From assembly GCA_964035795.1 (NCBI GenBank), contig OZ038324.1:5432510-5496509 (forward strand): a stretch of 64,000 nt of DNA. The letters run 5' to 3'. Source of the stretch: Pterobdella sp. o SKG-2022 (taxonomy: Eukaryota; Annelida; Clitellata; Hirudinida; Piscicolidae). The notes under the pieces were generated by a model. The model saw only the letters and a list, made by a program, of their open reading frames with translations, searched no databases and had not been told where the DNA came from. Positions 22,971 to 35,941 of the stretch are shown here, piece by piece; the first letter of the stretch is position 1, and each line of letters opens with the position of its first letter. A program made the translations under genes and the position numbers.

Positions 22971-25900
22971 ATGCCACAAACTGGCAGAAAAGTTGCTTTT
23001 AGTGCAAAGCAAAAAAAAAAGCAACTTCAGGAAAAGAAAGAAAGGAAAGCCAACCAAGAAAAAAATGAATATGGTGATATTTTGTGTGTAGAATATCCAA
23101 TATAAAAATTTTTTTCCTAATTAATCTAATGCTTTTAATTATAAAAACTCATGATATTGTTAATTTTATTCAACCAAAAATTATTTATAAACACATAATC
23201 ACTGCAGGAATAGCAATACATAGAAAGCAAAAAAAGAAAGAAGATATAAACGTCATCAACCAGCAACCTTCAAACTCGAATGCTGATAGAAATAGGTTCA
23301 CTGATATTTCCATTGATATCTCAATTGAATAGTTTTTTCATTGTTTTCATCATGTGCTTTTGTTTATCAAAAAACTATTTAAGGTCTTGATAGCTTTTTC
23401 ATTTATTACAATTATATTATTGTCATTTCAATGTTATCATCAATTTCATTATTATTAATATTAATCTTATTTTTAATAATATTCTCATTATATTTTACAG
23501 ATACTTATTACACTTCAAGAGAGACACAGATGAAGAAGTGGAGAAAGGAAAAATGCTGGGCAGACTCCCAATCAAAGCACTTCCTTTTGTATTAAAAATA
23601 ATAATAATAAGAACAACATTAGTAATGATAAATAGTTCAAAAAATAAATGATGCTAAACAGTGACAATGTTGATTATTAGTAGAAATAAAATAAATAGCA
23701 ATAAAAACAAGAAGATATAAAATAATTAGTAGAAACAAGAGAGAAACATACCAATGAAAGTAACTTTTTCATGAATACGACCCTACACCAAGCATACAAC
23801 AATTACAACAGACCAGTCTGGAGATGGGAACTGAAAACATTTACCCTTCATCAATACAACTACCAACACGACCTCAGTGGTCATACAAGCAGTCCCTGCA
23901 ACAACTCAACAACACCGAAACCAAGTACTTCAATGTCTGCAGTTGTTATTATCAGTCTCATGTTTAAATAATAATGTTGTTAGTAGTGCCCAACCCTTGG
24001 TAAAGGAAAACGGGCTATAAAATAGGATTTGATTGATTGATTGATTGAGTATAATAATAATAATGAAATATGTTTTTTTTACATTATTATTTTTATATGC
24101 TTTTATGATTATTATTTTCCTAGTTTTCATACCATCATATAGCAGCGATACCCTTCAACATAAATAACAACTTACAGACCTTTTCAAGAGATTTGGTTTC
24201 TCTGCATCCAAACGTCAGTTACTGGGAGTTAAACCTGGAGACTTGGAGACAGCTGTGGCGAGTGTTAGAGCGATCCCATATCATCCTCCTCATCACTGAT
24301 GCCAGGCATCCCGTTAGTTTCTTGCCTATGAGAATTTTGAATGTGGGGCTTGTAGTTTTGGATGTGAGAAATAGGTATGTATGTGTTTATAAAACTTTGA
24401 TGTGGAATCACCGAATTATGCTTGAAATTGGAATTTTTTGTGTTTTTTATCATCTCTAAATTTGAACTGTACCACTGTTATAACCTGAATAACAGTGGAC
24501 TTTGGTAGTAGGTATCGACAAATTGTTATTCTAGTTTTCTTGGCTGTTACTAGGACATGTACAGCAGTATACTCTAATTAGATTAATAATTAATAGTAAT
24601 TTTTTCGTTTCATAGTCTTTAAGAATGTTTTCAGGGCATTCAATCTATCTCCACAGGTTCTCCAGTTTCCACCATCACTACATCAACACATCATCAACAC
24701 CAACAAAAAACTAATTGTTGTTCTCAATAAAGTTGATCTTGTTCCTGCAACATTGTTGCTGGCGTGGGAACTTTATTTCTCCACCCATTATCCATCCATC
24801 CCTCTTGTTAGCTTCACATCCACACCATCATCATCTCCATCTTTATCTCAAGTTGAACATTCAGTCTTTAAAGCTGGTCGTAAAATGAAGAAGAGGTGTG
24901 TTAGTGTGTGTATCTATCATGAAATATATCAAAATCATTAACGCCCAGTGTAGCTTTTAAGAGAAACTGTTTTTGAAATTCTATATAAATACAAAAATAT
25001 ATATTTATATGTATGGGATGTATTATTGATTAACTAATGTTAATGCCGCTATAATCATACTTGTATTTGATTTGATTAACAATCATAATTTCATTAGATT
25101 ATCATTGGTCGGTGCGGTTATTATAATGTTGATGAGAGTGTAGTACTAGTAAAAGTAATAGTATTAAAATTCATACTGGAAAATAATAATAATAATAATA
25201 AAAAAGGTAAAAAACATATTTATCCAGAAGGTATTGTTCGATGGGTGCTATGTCTTTGTGGGAAGTGTGTGAAGAAATGACTAAAGGACTAGGTTTTTTT
25301 TATTGGTTTTTATTGTTTTTTGTTTTTGTTCTTTGTATGTCAGCAGCAGTTACTGAGATTTGTACAGGGGTATAATCTGATATGGTTAATGTTTTTCACT
25401 CTTCTTGATTATCATCTTCATTTTGTAGTTGTTTATCGTTTATATTTCCAAATTTAATTTTCATTCATTATTTTCTCAACATTATTAGGATTAAAAATTT
25501 AAATGATCTTTATCAAGTTGATCTGGGCACATGGAAAGACAAGATCGAAAATGACTCTTTGCCTGAAGAAGACGTTAAAGCTGAAGTGGTTGAGGAAGAT
25601 GATGAAAACGATGATGAGGCTTGTGGTGAGTTGAAAGCTAGTAAGAAATATGATGAAAATTCCGTTGATAGTGATGAAGAAGAAGACGAGGAAGAGGAAG
25701 AGGATACGGTAGAATGCGAAGATAGAGAAAAGAAAGAGAACGGATTCTGTACAGAAGGAACTCTCACCATAGGATGTTGTGGTTGGTGATGATGGTCATT
25801 AGTACCACAAATTGATAACTTCATCATAATCATCATCATCATAGATATTAAACGTTTATGATGATGATGATGAAGAAGTTGTCAATCATCAACAATCGAT

Positions 25901-28900
25901 GCCTACTGTTTACATGTTAATGATGATTTTTCGATGTAATCCTTTTTGATAAGTTCAAGACTCGTATATGAATGTTCTTATTTACATTTCAATCAAGTTT
26001 GCGCTACTATTATTCGATCAAGCATGTTATTAATGACAGTATGTATGGCACCTCTTCAGGCTATCCAAATGTGGGAAAGTCTTCGATCATCAATACCTTA
26101 ATGGGGAAAAAGGTTGTATTAGAAAGACGCATGAAAGTACAAACACACATACACAAAAAAACTTTCATTCACACACATAAACACACACACACTTCTTTTT
26201 CTTCTACTGCATTTGTCCACCATCAGGCAGGTGCAGAGAATGGTTGCCATTTCTTGTTGTTGTTGCGCATTTTTTCTGGTGGTTTTGAAAACCCTGTCGC
26301 TTGAAATTTCTACCACAGTGTTGGCATAAGATTGTTATTGTTGCTTGTTGTGAGTGTTTCTGTCTGATGTGGTTTGCAAGGCCAGCTTTGTTAACTGCAC
26401 TTTTGTTGCAACCAGAAAAAGAGCATGCCAAACCGTTTAATACCCCATTATTCATGTTCACCTTACCACATATGTTATTAGTATTGTTATATTGTACATT
26501 CAGCTCTTTTTTTCGATCTTTCATATCTTTTTCTGATTGTTCTTTATTCTGGTTGAGATCGATTATGAGGGTATTTATGCTTTTCCACCATTCGATTCTG
26601 TTTTTCGCTTTGCTACGCCAACTAGACACCAACCCAATAGCTTTCAAATCGTTATTCACCACATCATGCCACCTAGGTTTTTGACCACCTTGACTTCTTT
26701 CACCACCACATATTTTACTGACCAATAATTTTTTGGGCCACCGGGAATCTGCCATTCTTTCAATATGACCTAGCCATTTGAGTCTTTTCAGTTGAAGGAT
26801 TGAATCTACGCGTTCAATGTTGCCTCTTCTTCTTATTTCGGTGTTTCTTAACATGTCTCTCATAGAGATTTCACATATAGACCGAACACACTTATTAACA
26901 AAAGACTGCAATCTTTGAACATGGTTGCTCAAAGGAGCCCAAGTCTCACAACCGTAAAGCAGGATAGGCATTATAATGGATTTGAAAAGCCTCATCTTCG
27001 TTTTCTTTTTTAATTTTTTTTGATACCATATGAACCTTCCAATACTTCTGAAAGCAATCTATACTTTACAGATACGAGTATCTCTTCATCTATAGAACAG
27101 TCGTTTCGAAGTATACTGCCCAGATATTGATACTGCTCAACTTCTTCAAAACCACCGTCAATTTGATGTACCGACCTGTTGTCAAGATGAGTGTCTGCAT
27201 TATCAGCTTCAGGCCACACAGCCATTATCTTAGATTTTTGAGTATTGATCTTCAAGCCGTAGCGGGTAAATTCTTCACTGAGCGATTGAATAAGAGAATT
27301 CAATACACTTCGATCATTGCTCAATAATACCACATCATCTGCGTACATGAGGATTTGAACCTTATTCCTCATGTTGAACTTATGACGGCTGTTGTTTACC
27401 AGAGGAGCGTCAAGGTTGTATTGAATATGGACTCCGGCATCAGGATGTTTCATCATGGCAGTCCTTATGATAACATCTAAAAATAAGTTAAACAGAGTTG
27501 GAGCCAGTACATCACCCTTCTTTAAACCTGATTCAACCTTGTATTCTTCAGACAACTGACCTTCAAACTGCACCACCCCATGTGTTTCCTTATGTAAGGC
27601 TTCTATTATACTCACGAACTTTTCAGGAAAGTTGTAGACACGACGTAAACAGCCCAAAGTAAGTTTCTGTTAACTGAGTCGTACGCTTTACAGAGATCAA
27701 TGAAGCATAAAAAAACCGGTACGTTAAACTCCTTGGCCCGTTGCATCAATATTTTCGTAGAAAATAATTGATCACAACAACCTCTCTTGGCACGAAACCC
27801 ACATTAGGACTCACTTAGTTGCTCTTCAAAATAATGTTTCATTCTGTTCAGCATCGCTCTTGCGAATACTTTGTAGGCTGAACATAAAAGTGAGATGCCA
27901 CGGAAGTTATCGCACTCCAACCTGCTACCTTTCTTGAAGATGGGAACAGTTATTTGTTTGGTCCAGTCTGAAGGAACCTTTTCTTCGACCCATATTTGAT
28001 CTGCAATCAACTTCAACTAGCTAACAGTCTCATCAGCACCTAGTAGCAGTAGCTCTGTACCAATTCCATCAATTCCAGTCAAGCTATTTTTTTTACACTG
28101 TTTGAGTGCGACACACAATTCTTCGTTTGTCAGAGGTTCAGTCATTGGATACAGAGAGCTATCAGATGGAGGGAGACATTGAGGGAGATGTGAAAGAGCA
28201 GAATGATTGACCAGGGTATTGATGTTTGTGACCTCTTTAAAGTGTTCACACCATCTCTTTAGTTTGCTTTTTGTTGTTAGCCTTGTTGTACCGTCTTTGG
28301 CTAAGATCTTCAAGCATCTATAACCTCTTGATTTGGTTAAAGTCTTCAAATTTTTTATTAAAGAGCCACCTTTACTTTGTTTCAAACTCATTTCATAATC
28401 ATCTTCTGCCTCTACTTTTTTGTTCCCACCATGAATTCAGAGCAAGTTTACATGCTTTTTTGCATTTTTCTTTATTATCACATATTGGGACTTGAGAAAT
28501 AATGGAACTGATTGATTTTTTTTTTTATGTTGCATAATTTTTTGGTAAACATCAGCTTTTTCAATTGTGAGCTACCGAATTTCTTGTTACCCAATTTTTT
28601 TTATATTTTGTGTGTTTGGTTGGCAAAACTTTTTTTGCAGATGTTAAACTTTCTTTGAAAACTTTCCATAGCTCATCAATATTTTTTGGGCCACCAGGCA
28701 CTGCTAACTGGTTTCTGAAATTATTTATTATGTTTTCGTCGAGTTCTCGGGGATTTTGAATGTATTGCTTGTGACTATTGTTGCGAAAATGTTGCTTATG
28801 ACATAGTGATTTGAAAATTTTGAATTTTGTAATAACAGGGAAGTGATTAGAAATATGAAGAGTTTTTCTGAACACTTTGGTGTCCAAGATGCAGGATCGG

Positions 28901-31900
28901 TATTGAGCATTGATGATTATGTAGTCAAGGACATGTCCTCCATTTTTTTGACCAGGATGGTGCCATGTATACTGATGTATCTTCTTATGAGGGAACAAAG
29001 TGTTGGTGATTGCCAGGTTGTTATAGTTGCAAAAATCCACCAGTCTTCTGCCGTTGTTATTTCTCACAGCTGGATTATGCTTCCCATGTAGAGATGATCG
29101 ACTAGTTGGTTGACCCACTCGTGCATTGAAATCACCTGCTACTATGATGACATCCTTTTTAAAAATGCTCTCAATAGTAGATTGCAGTGTTTCATAAAAT
29201 TTTTCACTGTTTTCTGACTCATCAACCTCTGTAGGAGCATATTCGGCAATAAGACTGATACCAAAACCACCTATTTTCACTCTTACTTGCAATAACCTTT
29301 CGTTTATAGGGCGAAAAACACCATTTTTTTTCACGCCTTCTTGAATTCAGTACCTCGTTGGTTGCCACTTTGCTTCACATCCATACCTGAATACACCACG
29401 ACTGCATCGTCTACATCTAACACACCTGAACCCACCCATTGAACTTCAGCCAACGCCATGACAGACATGCGTTTCATCTTCATTGTTTCAATAACGTTCA
29501 AAAGTTTGATGTTGAATTCAGTGGGGTTACCTAAACTTTTTACGTTCCAACAGCCAATATTGTAGAAAACCATTCTGTTCTAAGGATAAAAATTGGTGTG
29601 AGTCTGACAGGTTATCAGCCTTGTGCAGACTTGCTCTTTATTTCGCTTTTGTTCTGGCTGCTCGAAAGATATCCATTAATTTTGAAGAATTTACCTTTTT
29701 ACAATTTTGAAATACTAAAAAGTTATGTTAATGTTTTTTTAATTATGTAAAGTTCACTTTGACACAATCAACCGCTATTAATCCTTTGTTTCAAAAACTT
29801 CACTTTAAAGTTCAAAAAACCATTTAAATTAGAATATTTACAACATTTTATTTTTAAATTGTTTTAATAGCCACGAATTAACTTATTTTCCACAATTAAT
29901 ATTCTCTTTGAGCGATAGTTGAGTTACGAGTGTCCAGACAAAATCAAAAAAAAAAAACACACACAGGTAGTGAGTGTATCGCGCACACCGGGACATACAA
30001 AACACTTTCAGACCATCAGACTCACAAACAACGTCACACTATGTGACTCACCTGGATTGGTTTTTCCATCACTCATACCAAAACAATTACAAGTAGGACA
30101 ATAGTAACAATGAAGTTAATAATAAAAAGAATAATTACATTTATATAGCTCTGTATTCGAAAAATAAATAGATAATAACTAAAACGATTGTAGGAATATT
30201 TTATTGATAAAAAATATAAAAGTTAAGATGGCCCATATTATCACTCTTTAAAAAAGCCCTTGAAATAATTTTCATATAGTCTTTTTCAAAATTGAATTCA
30301 ATCTAAATTTTCTCATGTCAATGCAATACAAATAATACTAATGATTTATGATAAGGTTGTACTTATCGAAAATTTTAGTTTTTTAAAAATAAATGTATCA
30401 AAAATTCTTGATGAAAAATTGAAAATAAAAAGTTATTCAAATAATACTAACGTATGATGATCAGATATTGGCTGGCATGTATCCTATAGCCCAAGTCAGA
30501 GAGCCGTATTCCGTAGTCAGGTGATTTAATAATAATGGTTATTATTATTTTTATTATTATTATTAAAAATTAAGCTTTTAACAATGATTTAGTCATTGTA
30601 CATGGGTAAGCAGATCTATGCGGGTGTTTTTTAATCTGTGGAGATATATTGCGGTAATGTAATGTAATGTAATGCGGTATTTATAAGGCGCTTTTCCTTA
30701 TAGATCAAAGCGCTTGCTACAAATTTAATGTAGCGAAAACACATTGTGGAACAAATGCTAATTGTCGGCCCACGCGAAATCGGAACCCGGTAACTTTAGA
30801 TAATTAGTCTATTGCTCAACCACTGAGCTATACGGGCGGTTTTCTTACAAGGAACATTTTATCTTCATTCCTGCTTTTTAAATGTTTTCGAATGAAGCGT
30901 TCGTTTCTGGAACCTTGATGAGAGCAAACTGGGACCGTTTTTTTGTTCACTTAAAAAAATATTTTAGAGAGTTAATTAAACTGATGGGAAGCTCAGAATC
31001 GTAATTCCAGAAAGGATAGCAGCAGTTCTAGCAGGTAGCATCTTTGGAATTCATAACATTAACTTTGATGCAGTTCAATCTCATACCACTAACATACATA
31101 CACCCAATCTGTATTCAATTTAATTGTGTATAAATACATTTAATATAAATTTTATTGAATTTTGTGTCATTTATTCAGTTGTGCTACTTGGTCTAGTGGT
31201 TATGTCATATTTTTCTCCACAGATACATAGCAGAAAGGTTGCCTCTGCATCAGATCCTGAGACTGAAGAGGGAGGGGGATGCTCACAAAAGTCATCATGT
31301 TAGTCGTCGTGTTAATGATGATGAGGATGAAGAAAAAGAAGATGGAGATAAGCCTGATAATGATTCAGAAAAATTGGATGATGATGCAGCTTGGACTGCG
31401 TTTTCTATTTGCGATGGTGTGTTGCATTTTAAGTACAATAATCAAATTTCTTGCATTTTATAAATATCATATAATTCATTTAAAAATGATAGTCTTGGGT
31501 ATGACGTTAAACTGCACCAAACATAGCCTTTCCAAATTGAGAACGCTTTTCTGTTAGTACCTGGATAACAGTTGGCTTTAGTAGCAAATATCGACAAACT
31601 GATATTTTGGCATTCTTGCCATTTGGCTTGGTGAATAATCATTTCTCGACAATGGCAAAGCGAACTGCCCAAGTGTGGGAAGGGTGGATCTTGAGTACGA
31701 TAATTTCAAATTGGACGTTAGCTCGGGCTGGCAGTCTATAAAAATTCGCCAAATAAAAATGGCCTTTTCCAGAAATTACTATAATAGTATCAATAGTCTA
31801 AGCCGACTGCTGTTGCTGGAACATGTACAGCAGTATGTAATATAATGGGGTATTTATAAAGCGCTTTTTCTTATAGATCAAAGTGTTTGCTACAAATTTG

Positions 31901-32372
31901 ATGTAGCGAAAATACACTGTAGAGCAGGTGATTTTTGTCGGCCCATGCGGGATCGAAATCGGTAACTAGATAGTCTAACGTTCTGCCCCTGAGCAATACG
32001 AGCCGACGTGTGATTAGATTTATTATAATTATGCATTTATTCAATAGTGTTCATCTATGAAATATAGTTTTTTGAATTGTTATAGCTTGGGCGGAGCAAA
32101 AAGGTTTCATGACGTCACGGGGGGCAAGAAATGACGTATACAGAGCTGCCAATCACATATTGCGCATGTGCGAACAAGCTAAAATCTGTCTGTGTGTTTA
32201 CCCACCTAGCTACCATTCTAACTTGTGTTAGTATTTTGTTTTGTTTTGTGTAAATTAAACGTTTAATCAATTAGGTTGTTTTTAAATAAAAAATGCAGGC
32301 GACTTATTATCTAATGAAGAGCTGAAGACTATAGTGAAGATACAGAGGAATGAGGTAATTGTGAAAAGATAA
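22971..32372 (+). CDS. GNL1: GNL1, circularly permuted nuclear GTPase
   Basis: Thirteen exons in phase: 22971-23073, 23208-23295, 23501-23588, 23812-23934, 24178-24312, 24657-24895, 25489-25781, 26060-26112, 29967-30092, 30465-30520, 31223-31416, 32086-32226 and 32299-32372. They total 1713 nt, 570 aa (human 607). The basic N-terminus FSAKQKKKQLQEKKERK is the GNL1 nucleolar-type signature. GTPase motifs run in permuted order: G4 NKVD at about residue 203, G1 GYPNVGKSS at about 357, switch RTPGHT, then G3 DSPG at about 401, as in the YlqF/YawG class. LETWRQLWRVLERS and YPIAQVREPYS also match GNL1. An acidic insert (EEDDENDDE and a run of Asp/Glu) lies between G4 and G1. The family is linked to ribosome biogenesis. 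Poly(A) signal at 32449-32454. The last donor at 32354 is ambiguous; I take the read-through stop at 32372. Confidence 0.93.
23985..24052 (+). repeat. GATT-tailed dispersed repeat, copy 1
   Basis: CCCTTGGTAAAGGAAAACG and GGCTATAAAA are followed by four GATT units. A near-identical block recurs at 43393-43428 on the same strand. It resembles the 3' end of a SINE. It lies in a GNL1 intron. Confidence 0.6.
24480..24585 (+). mobile_element. LINE 3'-end fragment
   Basis: The segment from CCTGAATAACAGT through ATCGACAAATTG to ACATGTACAGCAGTATA matches two blocks near 31559-31620 and 31800-31835. It is read as a truncated 3' end of the same LINE family, in a GNL1 intron. A weaker version (CAGCAGTTACTG ... 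TGTACAGGGGTATAAT) is at 25341-25378. Confidence 0.5.
26204..29573 (-). mobile_element. Decayed LINE (APE endonuclease, reverse transcriptase, zinc finger), antisense in GNL1 intron 8
   Basis: Read on the minus strand from 29573 down. An APE-type endonuclease (GDFNARVG, TWHHPGQKNGG, DYIII) is followed by a reverse transcriptase with FIDLCKAYDSV and the catalytic YADD box near 27330. A C-terminal region with two Cys/His fingers (CSFSGCNK ... HIRQKH, and CQHCGRNF ... HQKKC) ends at 26204. The copy is broken: the frame shifts near 29330, is lost near 28400-28560, has stops near 28017 and 27804, and shifts near 27000 and 27657. The usual Asp of the endonuclease SDH motif is Asn here (SNHFPV). It is therefore a dead copy. 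It most resembles RTE/L2-like non-LTR elements; the clade is uncertain. It lies within the 26113-29966 intron, opposite to GNL1. Confidence 0.9.
30345..30402 (+). repeat. Short palindromic repeat, copy 3
   Basis: TTATGATAAGGTTGTACTTA continues TCGAAAATTTTAG and then AAATAAATGTATCAAAA. GATAAG and CTTATC form the palindrome. It lies in a GNL1 intron. Confidence 0.8.
30650..30840 (-). mobile_element. tRNA-derived SINE, copy 1
   Basis: On the minus strand the head reads CCCGTATAGCTCAGTGG (A-box region) and then a weak B box, followed by the family body (CGCTACATTAAATTTGTAGC, AAGCGC, TTATAAATACCGCATTA) and a TTACA-type tail. It lies in a GNL1 intron. Confidence 0.85.
31559..31835 (+). mobile_element. 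LINE 3' fragment
   Basis: This shares CCTGGATAACAGTTGG and ATCGACAAACTGATATT with 24480-24540. It ends AGCCGACTGCTG ... ACAGCAGTATGTAATAT, as at 46994-47045. A SINE copy begins immediately after it. It lies in a GNL1 intron. Confidence 0.55.
31838..32010 (-). mobile_element. tRNA-derived SINE, copy 2
   Basis: Same family as 30650-30840, inserted head-out at the end of a LINE fragment. The B-box region GGGATCGAAATCGGTAAC is mutated relative to the 42045 copy. Confidence 0.8.
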
Positions 32373-32770
32373 AGTTCCACTCTTTAACACATTTGTTCAA
32401 CTTTGAAACACTTTGCTTTTTCACGTATTGATTTTTTTATGTACTATAAATAAAAGTTACATCGATATATATGAAATATATATCTTGAAGCGTTGACCTT
32501 TGTTTAAAGAAATAATTCAGCCTATATTATTTTACTTTGTTATAAATACAAGTAAATAGGATAGTAAAAATGTATAAATTATGAATCCGTTTTTTTTTGA
32601 TTAACACACTCAAGTTTAATATGTAAATCATAAACGACTATTTGAATTTTGACGAAGCTTTTCAATATATTTTATATCATCATCAGGTACCTAATGTTCA
32701 GGTTAAATAGTTCAGATCGAAACATAGTTGCATTTTTGCTTCTATAATTAGTTGAAGTCATACATCATCA

Positions 32771-32991
32771 TCATCGCCGCAGTCGAACTTCTATAACTTT
32801 GTTGTTCCAATACTCCCTATCGCTCATAGCTGTTTCTAAATCTTCTTTATCAAGATTAGTATCATCAGTTAGTTGTAGATAAAATTTCGAGCTGGTCTTC
32901 CTCTAGTATTTTTACCACATCTTGGTTCCCATAGTATCAATTTGTGTATAACTTCTTTACTGCGAAAGCGATGTCCTGCGAAACTGACTCT
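32771..32991 (-). mobile_element. LINE reverse-transcriptase C-terminal fragment
   Basis: The minus strand translates without stops as RVSFAGHRFRSKEV, then TRGRPARNFY, then DREYWNNKVIE and a stop. This is the standard C-terminal end of RTE/CR1-like retroelement polyproteins. Its family differs from the 26-29.5 kb element. Confidence 0.8.
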
Positions 32992-35941
32992 GTTGCAATT
33001 GTATTGGTAGTCATACAACTAAGTTCAATGAATCATACATCAACATGAGTAAATTGGATAAAAGTATACAGCTATGTATTAATAAAGTTTATTCTCATTT
33101 GATAAATAATCAAGATCTGCTTCTAAGAAATTTTTAATAAAGGAAGAAAAATTGATTTTTTTGTATCCCATACTTGAATACAATCGAAACTGATAGTCTG
33201 CTATTTATCGTTAATGTCTTATTTAATTTTTTATGATTCCTAGTAATTTTTATTATGATTCAACAATGAAAGCCATATTTACAATCTATAGAACTAAAAA
33301 ACTCCGTCAGTTTTAGTCAAATATCCCTAGTGAAGCGCTTTCTTCATGCGAGAATTACATTCAGCCAATTGGCATCTAGCTACACATCCGTTTAATAATA
33401 TATTATTAGGTCGCGACCTTTTACCTTCTCTATTTAAAATACTCATAAAAATGCGAAAAAAGTTAATTTTAAATTAAATTATATTAATTTTATATAAATC
33501 AATTCGCTTATCGAATCGAAAATTGTTTAAACTTTCTGGCAGTCTGTTCGACAGGTGAGTCTTGATTGATTCCTTGGAGATAGTACTAAGAGAAGTTTAT
33601 GCTTGTTTTTTGAATTTTTTTAAAAGAATAATCAATTTTATGTTGTTAGATGTAATCTATTAACTTTTTTCTCATTTTCAATATAGTTAAGGACTTCTAT
33701 TATGTCTTCAAGTCTCTTAATAAAATTTTATAACTTATAGGGTTCATAAATTTGTTATATTTAGTAAATTTCATAAGTATAAATTTAATTGTTTATATTT
33801 TAGTTTTTTGTATAAGTAAACTATTTAAAAATTCTCATTTTATATTGAAGGGCTTTGCATTTTTTATTTTTGTCTTCAAAGAGAATGATTACTTCTTAAG
33901 CAAAAAGATTTTTATATAATTATGTTGACCCTGTTGCTATGGATAAAATATTTGAGTCACTTAGCTACACCACTTCAAATAATTCATTTTTAAGACACAA
34001 TTAGTTGAAAAAAAATTTAGTTCAAATTGAAAATATATTGAATTTATTACATTATAAGTTACAATCATTTAAGAATGTTGAAAATTAAAAAATGTATTTT
34101 TATTAAATATTTGAAAGGTTTGATTATAAAAATCCATAACTTTTGTTGAATTTTGAATAAGACATCAGCGATTGATTAGTTAAAAGTTTTTGTTTTTTGA
34201 CTTTTTTTTAAATCTAATCTAATCATAATTTTTGATTAATGCTTATAATACTTTTCATGTTATTTTTTTTTTAAATCAGGCAAACAATGCAATTTTTCAT
34301 TATGATTAAATTATTCAAAAGATTGTTGAAAAGAAATGCTCTTTATAATTTTTATTGAAATTGTTGATTTGCATACCACCAAAAAATCAACATGCTCATA
34401 TTTAGTTAAAATTTAATAAAATAGAAAATATATAACGTATTAATTAAATAAGTATTAATATATATAATGATATTAGGTTAATAAAATTTTAAAATGATAA
34501 ACAATTAATTTCAATAATATAATAAAGTTAATATGATAAAAATAACAATTATAATTAATTAAAATAACAAAGTACTGGTCTAAATGAATTCAGTTAAGAT
34601 GGCCTTAAAAGCTACATTAGTAACCATAAAAAAATCATCAATAATATTAACGAAATGTAAACTAAAAATAACAAGAATCGTTTACCACCACCACTGATAA
34701 TAATACAAATAATAGCAATTAACGTCTATAACAAGGACAGTTGCTAAAATAAGCCGAATTAACAATGAACCATTAAGTTTTGATTGGCAATAAAAACAAT
34801 AAACCAATGTGGTTTGATATCTCAAGGAAAATAATCAAGAATAAACTCAAATGAGTTTCATTGTTTTTTTTAAAGACACCCTCAATAAATTTATACCAAT
34901 AACACTAGATATAACAATGAATTTTACCATAAATAACACTAATTTATAGTCAGTTGCATCAAGGTAATATAATTCAATCGATTTAAAAATATCATTGTAT
35001 ACATTTAATTATGTGGTATTGAAAATAAAAAATCAAGTGCTATACCATTTCAGTTTTTTTTTACATTATTTTAACTAATTTATTTTAATTTAAACGATAA
35101 ATTCACATTAATAAGTAAATAATGAATAAATAATTGCCATCATTCTACCAGTCACATTATAATATCAATCTATATGTTATAAAACAACAGGAAAAGTTAA
35201 TAAGGAAAGTGATGATGATGCCGTTCTATCTTAAACTTGTTAGACAGCTAAGTTCATTATCTTTCTTGAGAGTAAAAGTACGCATGTTTTCAATATTAGA
35301 AATGATAGTAAGTTCAACGTTTCAGTGAAGATGGTTTGACAAATGTTAATAATATTTGTGCTTATCAAGATTAAGTTAGTAATGGTAATGAATAGTACTT
35401 AAAAAGTCACTTAAATAAATAAAAATCTTCGTTTTAAATACTAATATAAAATATAAATGAAAATATTGTATACGAATCATAATTAGAACAATAAAAATTC
35501 ATAATTAGTGAGTCTAATGAAGTGTTGTGCAGCTTAAAATGGCGTTGACATGTGAGATAGTGATGAGCAAAGAGAGAGTAAGGTCATATCTTGGAGAGAT
35601 GTTGACGAAATGATTTTATTGAACGTTCATCGCGTGTAGCACGTTATGGTCGTCTTACTTGTGATCCGCCATTTTTAATTCGTTGTAATCACACCCATAT
35701 TCGTCGGAACTTCAATCTGTAATCGTAATGGTTCGTTAGTATTGTAACCCGTTATAATTTTGACGTTTTATCGCTTAATTAGTATATAATCGTGAATAAC
35801 ACCATGATAGATTTATAATTAATTGTTCAGTTTTACTATGATGTTAGAGTCGATACTACCGGCATTGCAAAAATAAAAATTCAATGTGATAAAAAAAATA
35901 AATTAATGTGAGTTCGTGTGCGATATATTGTAGTGAGATGA

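Noticed and set aside
25513..25842. Ser-rich minus-strand frame
   Set aside because: Antisense of the acidic GNL1 exon; the plus frame is conserved GNL1.
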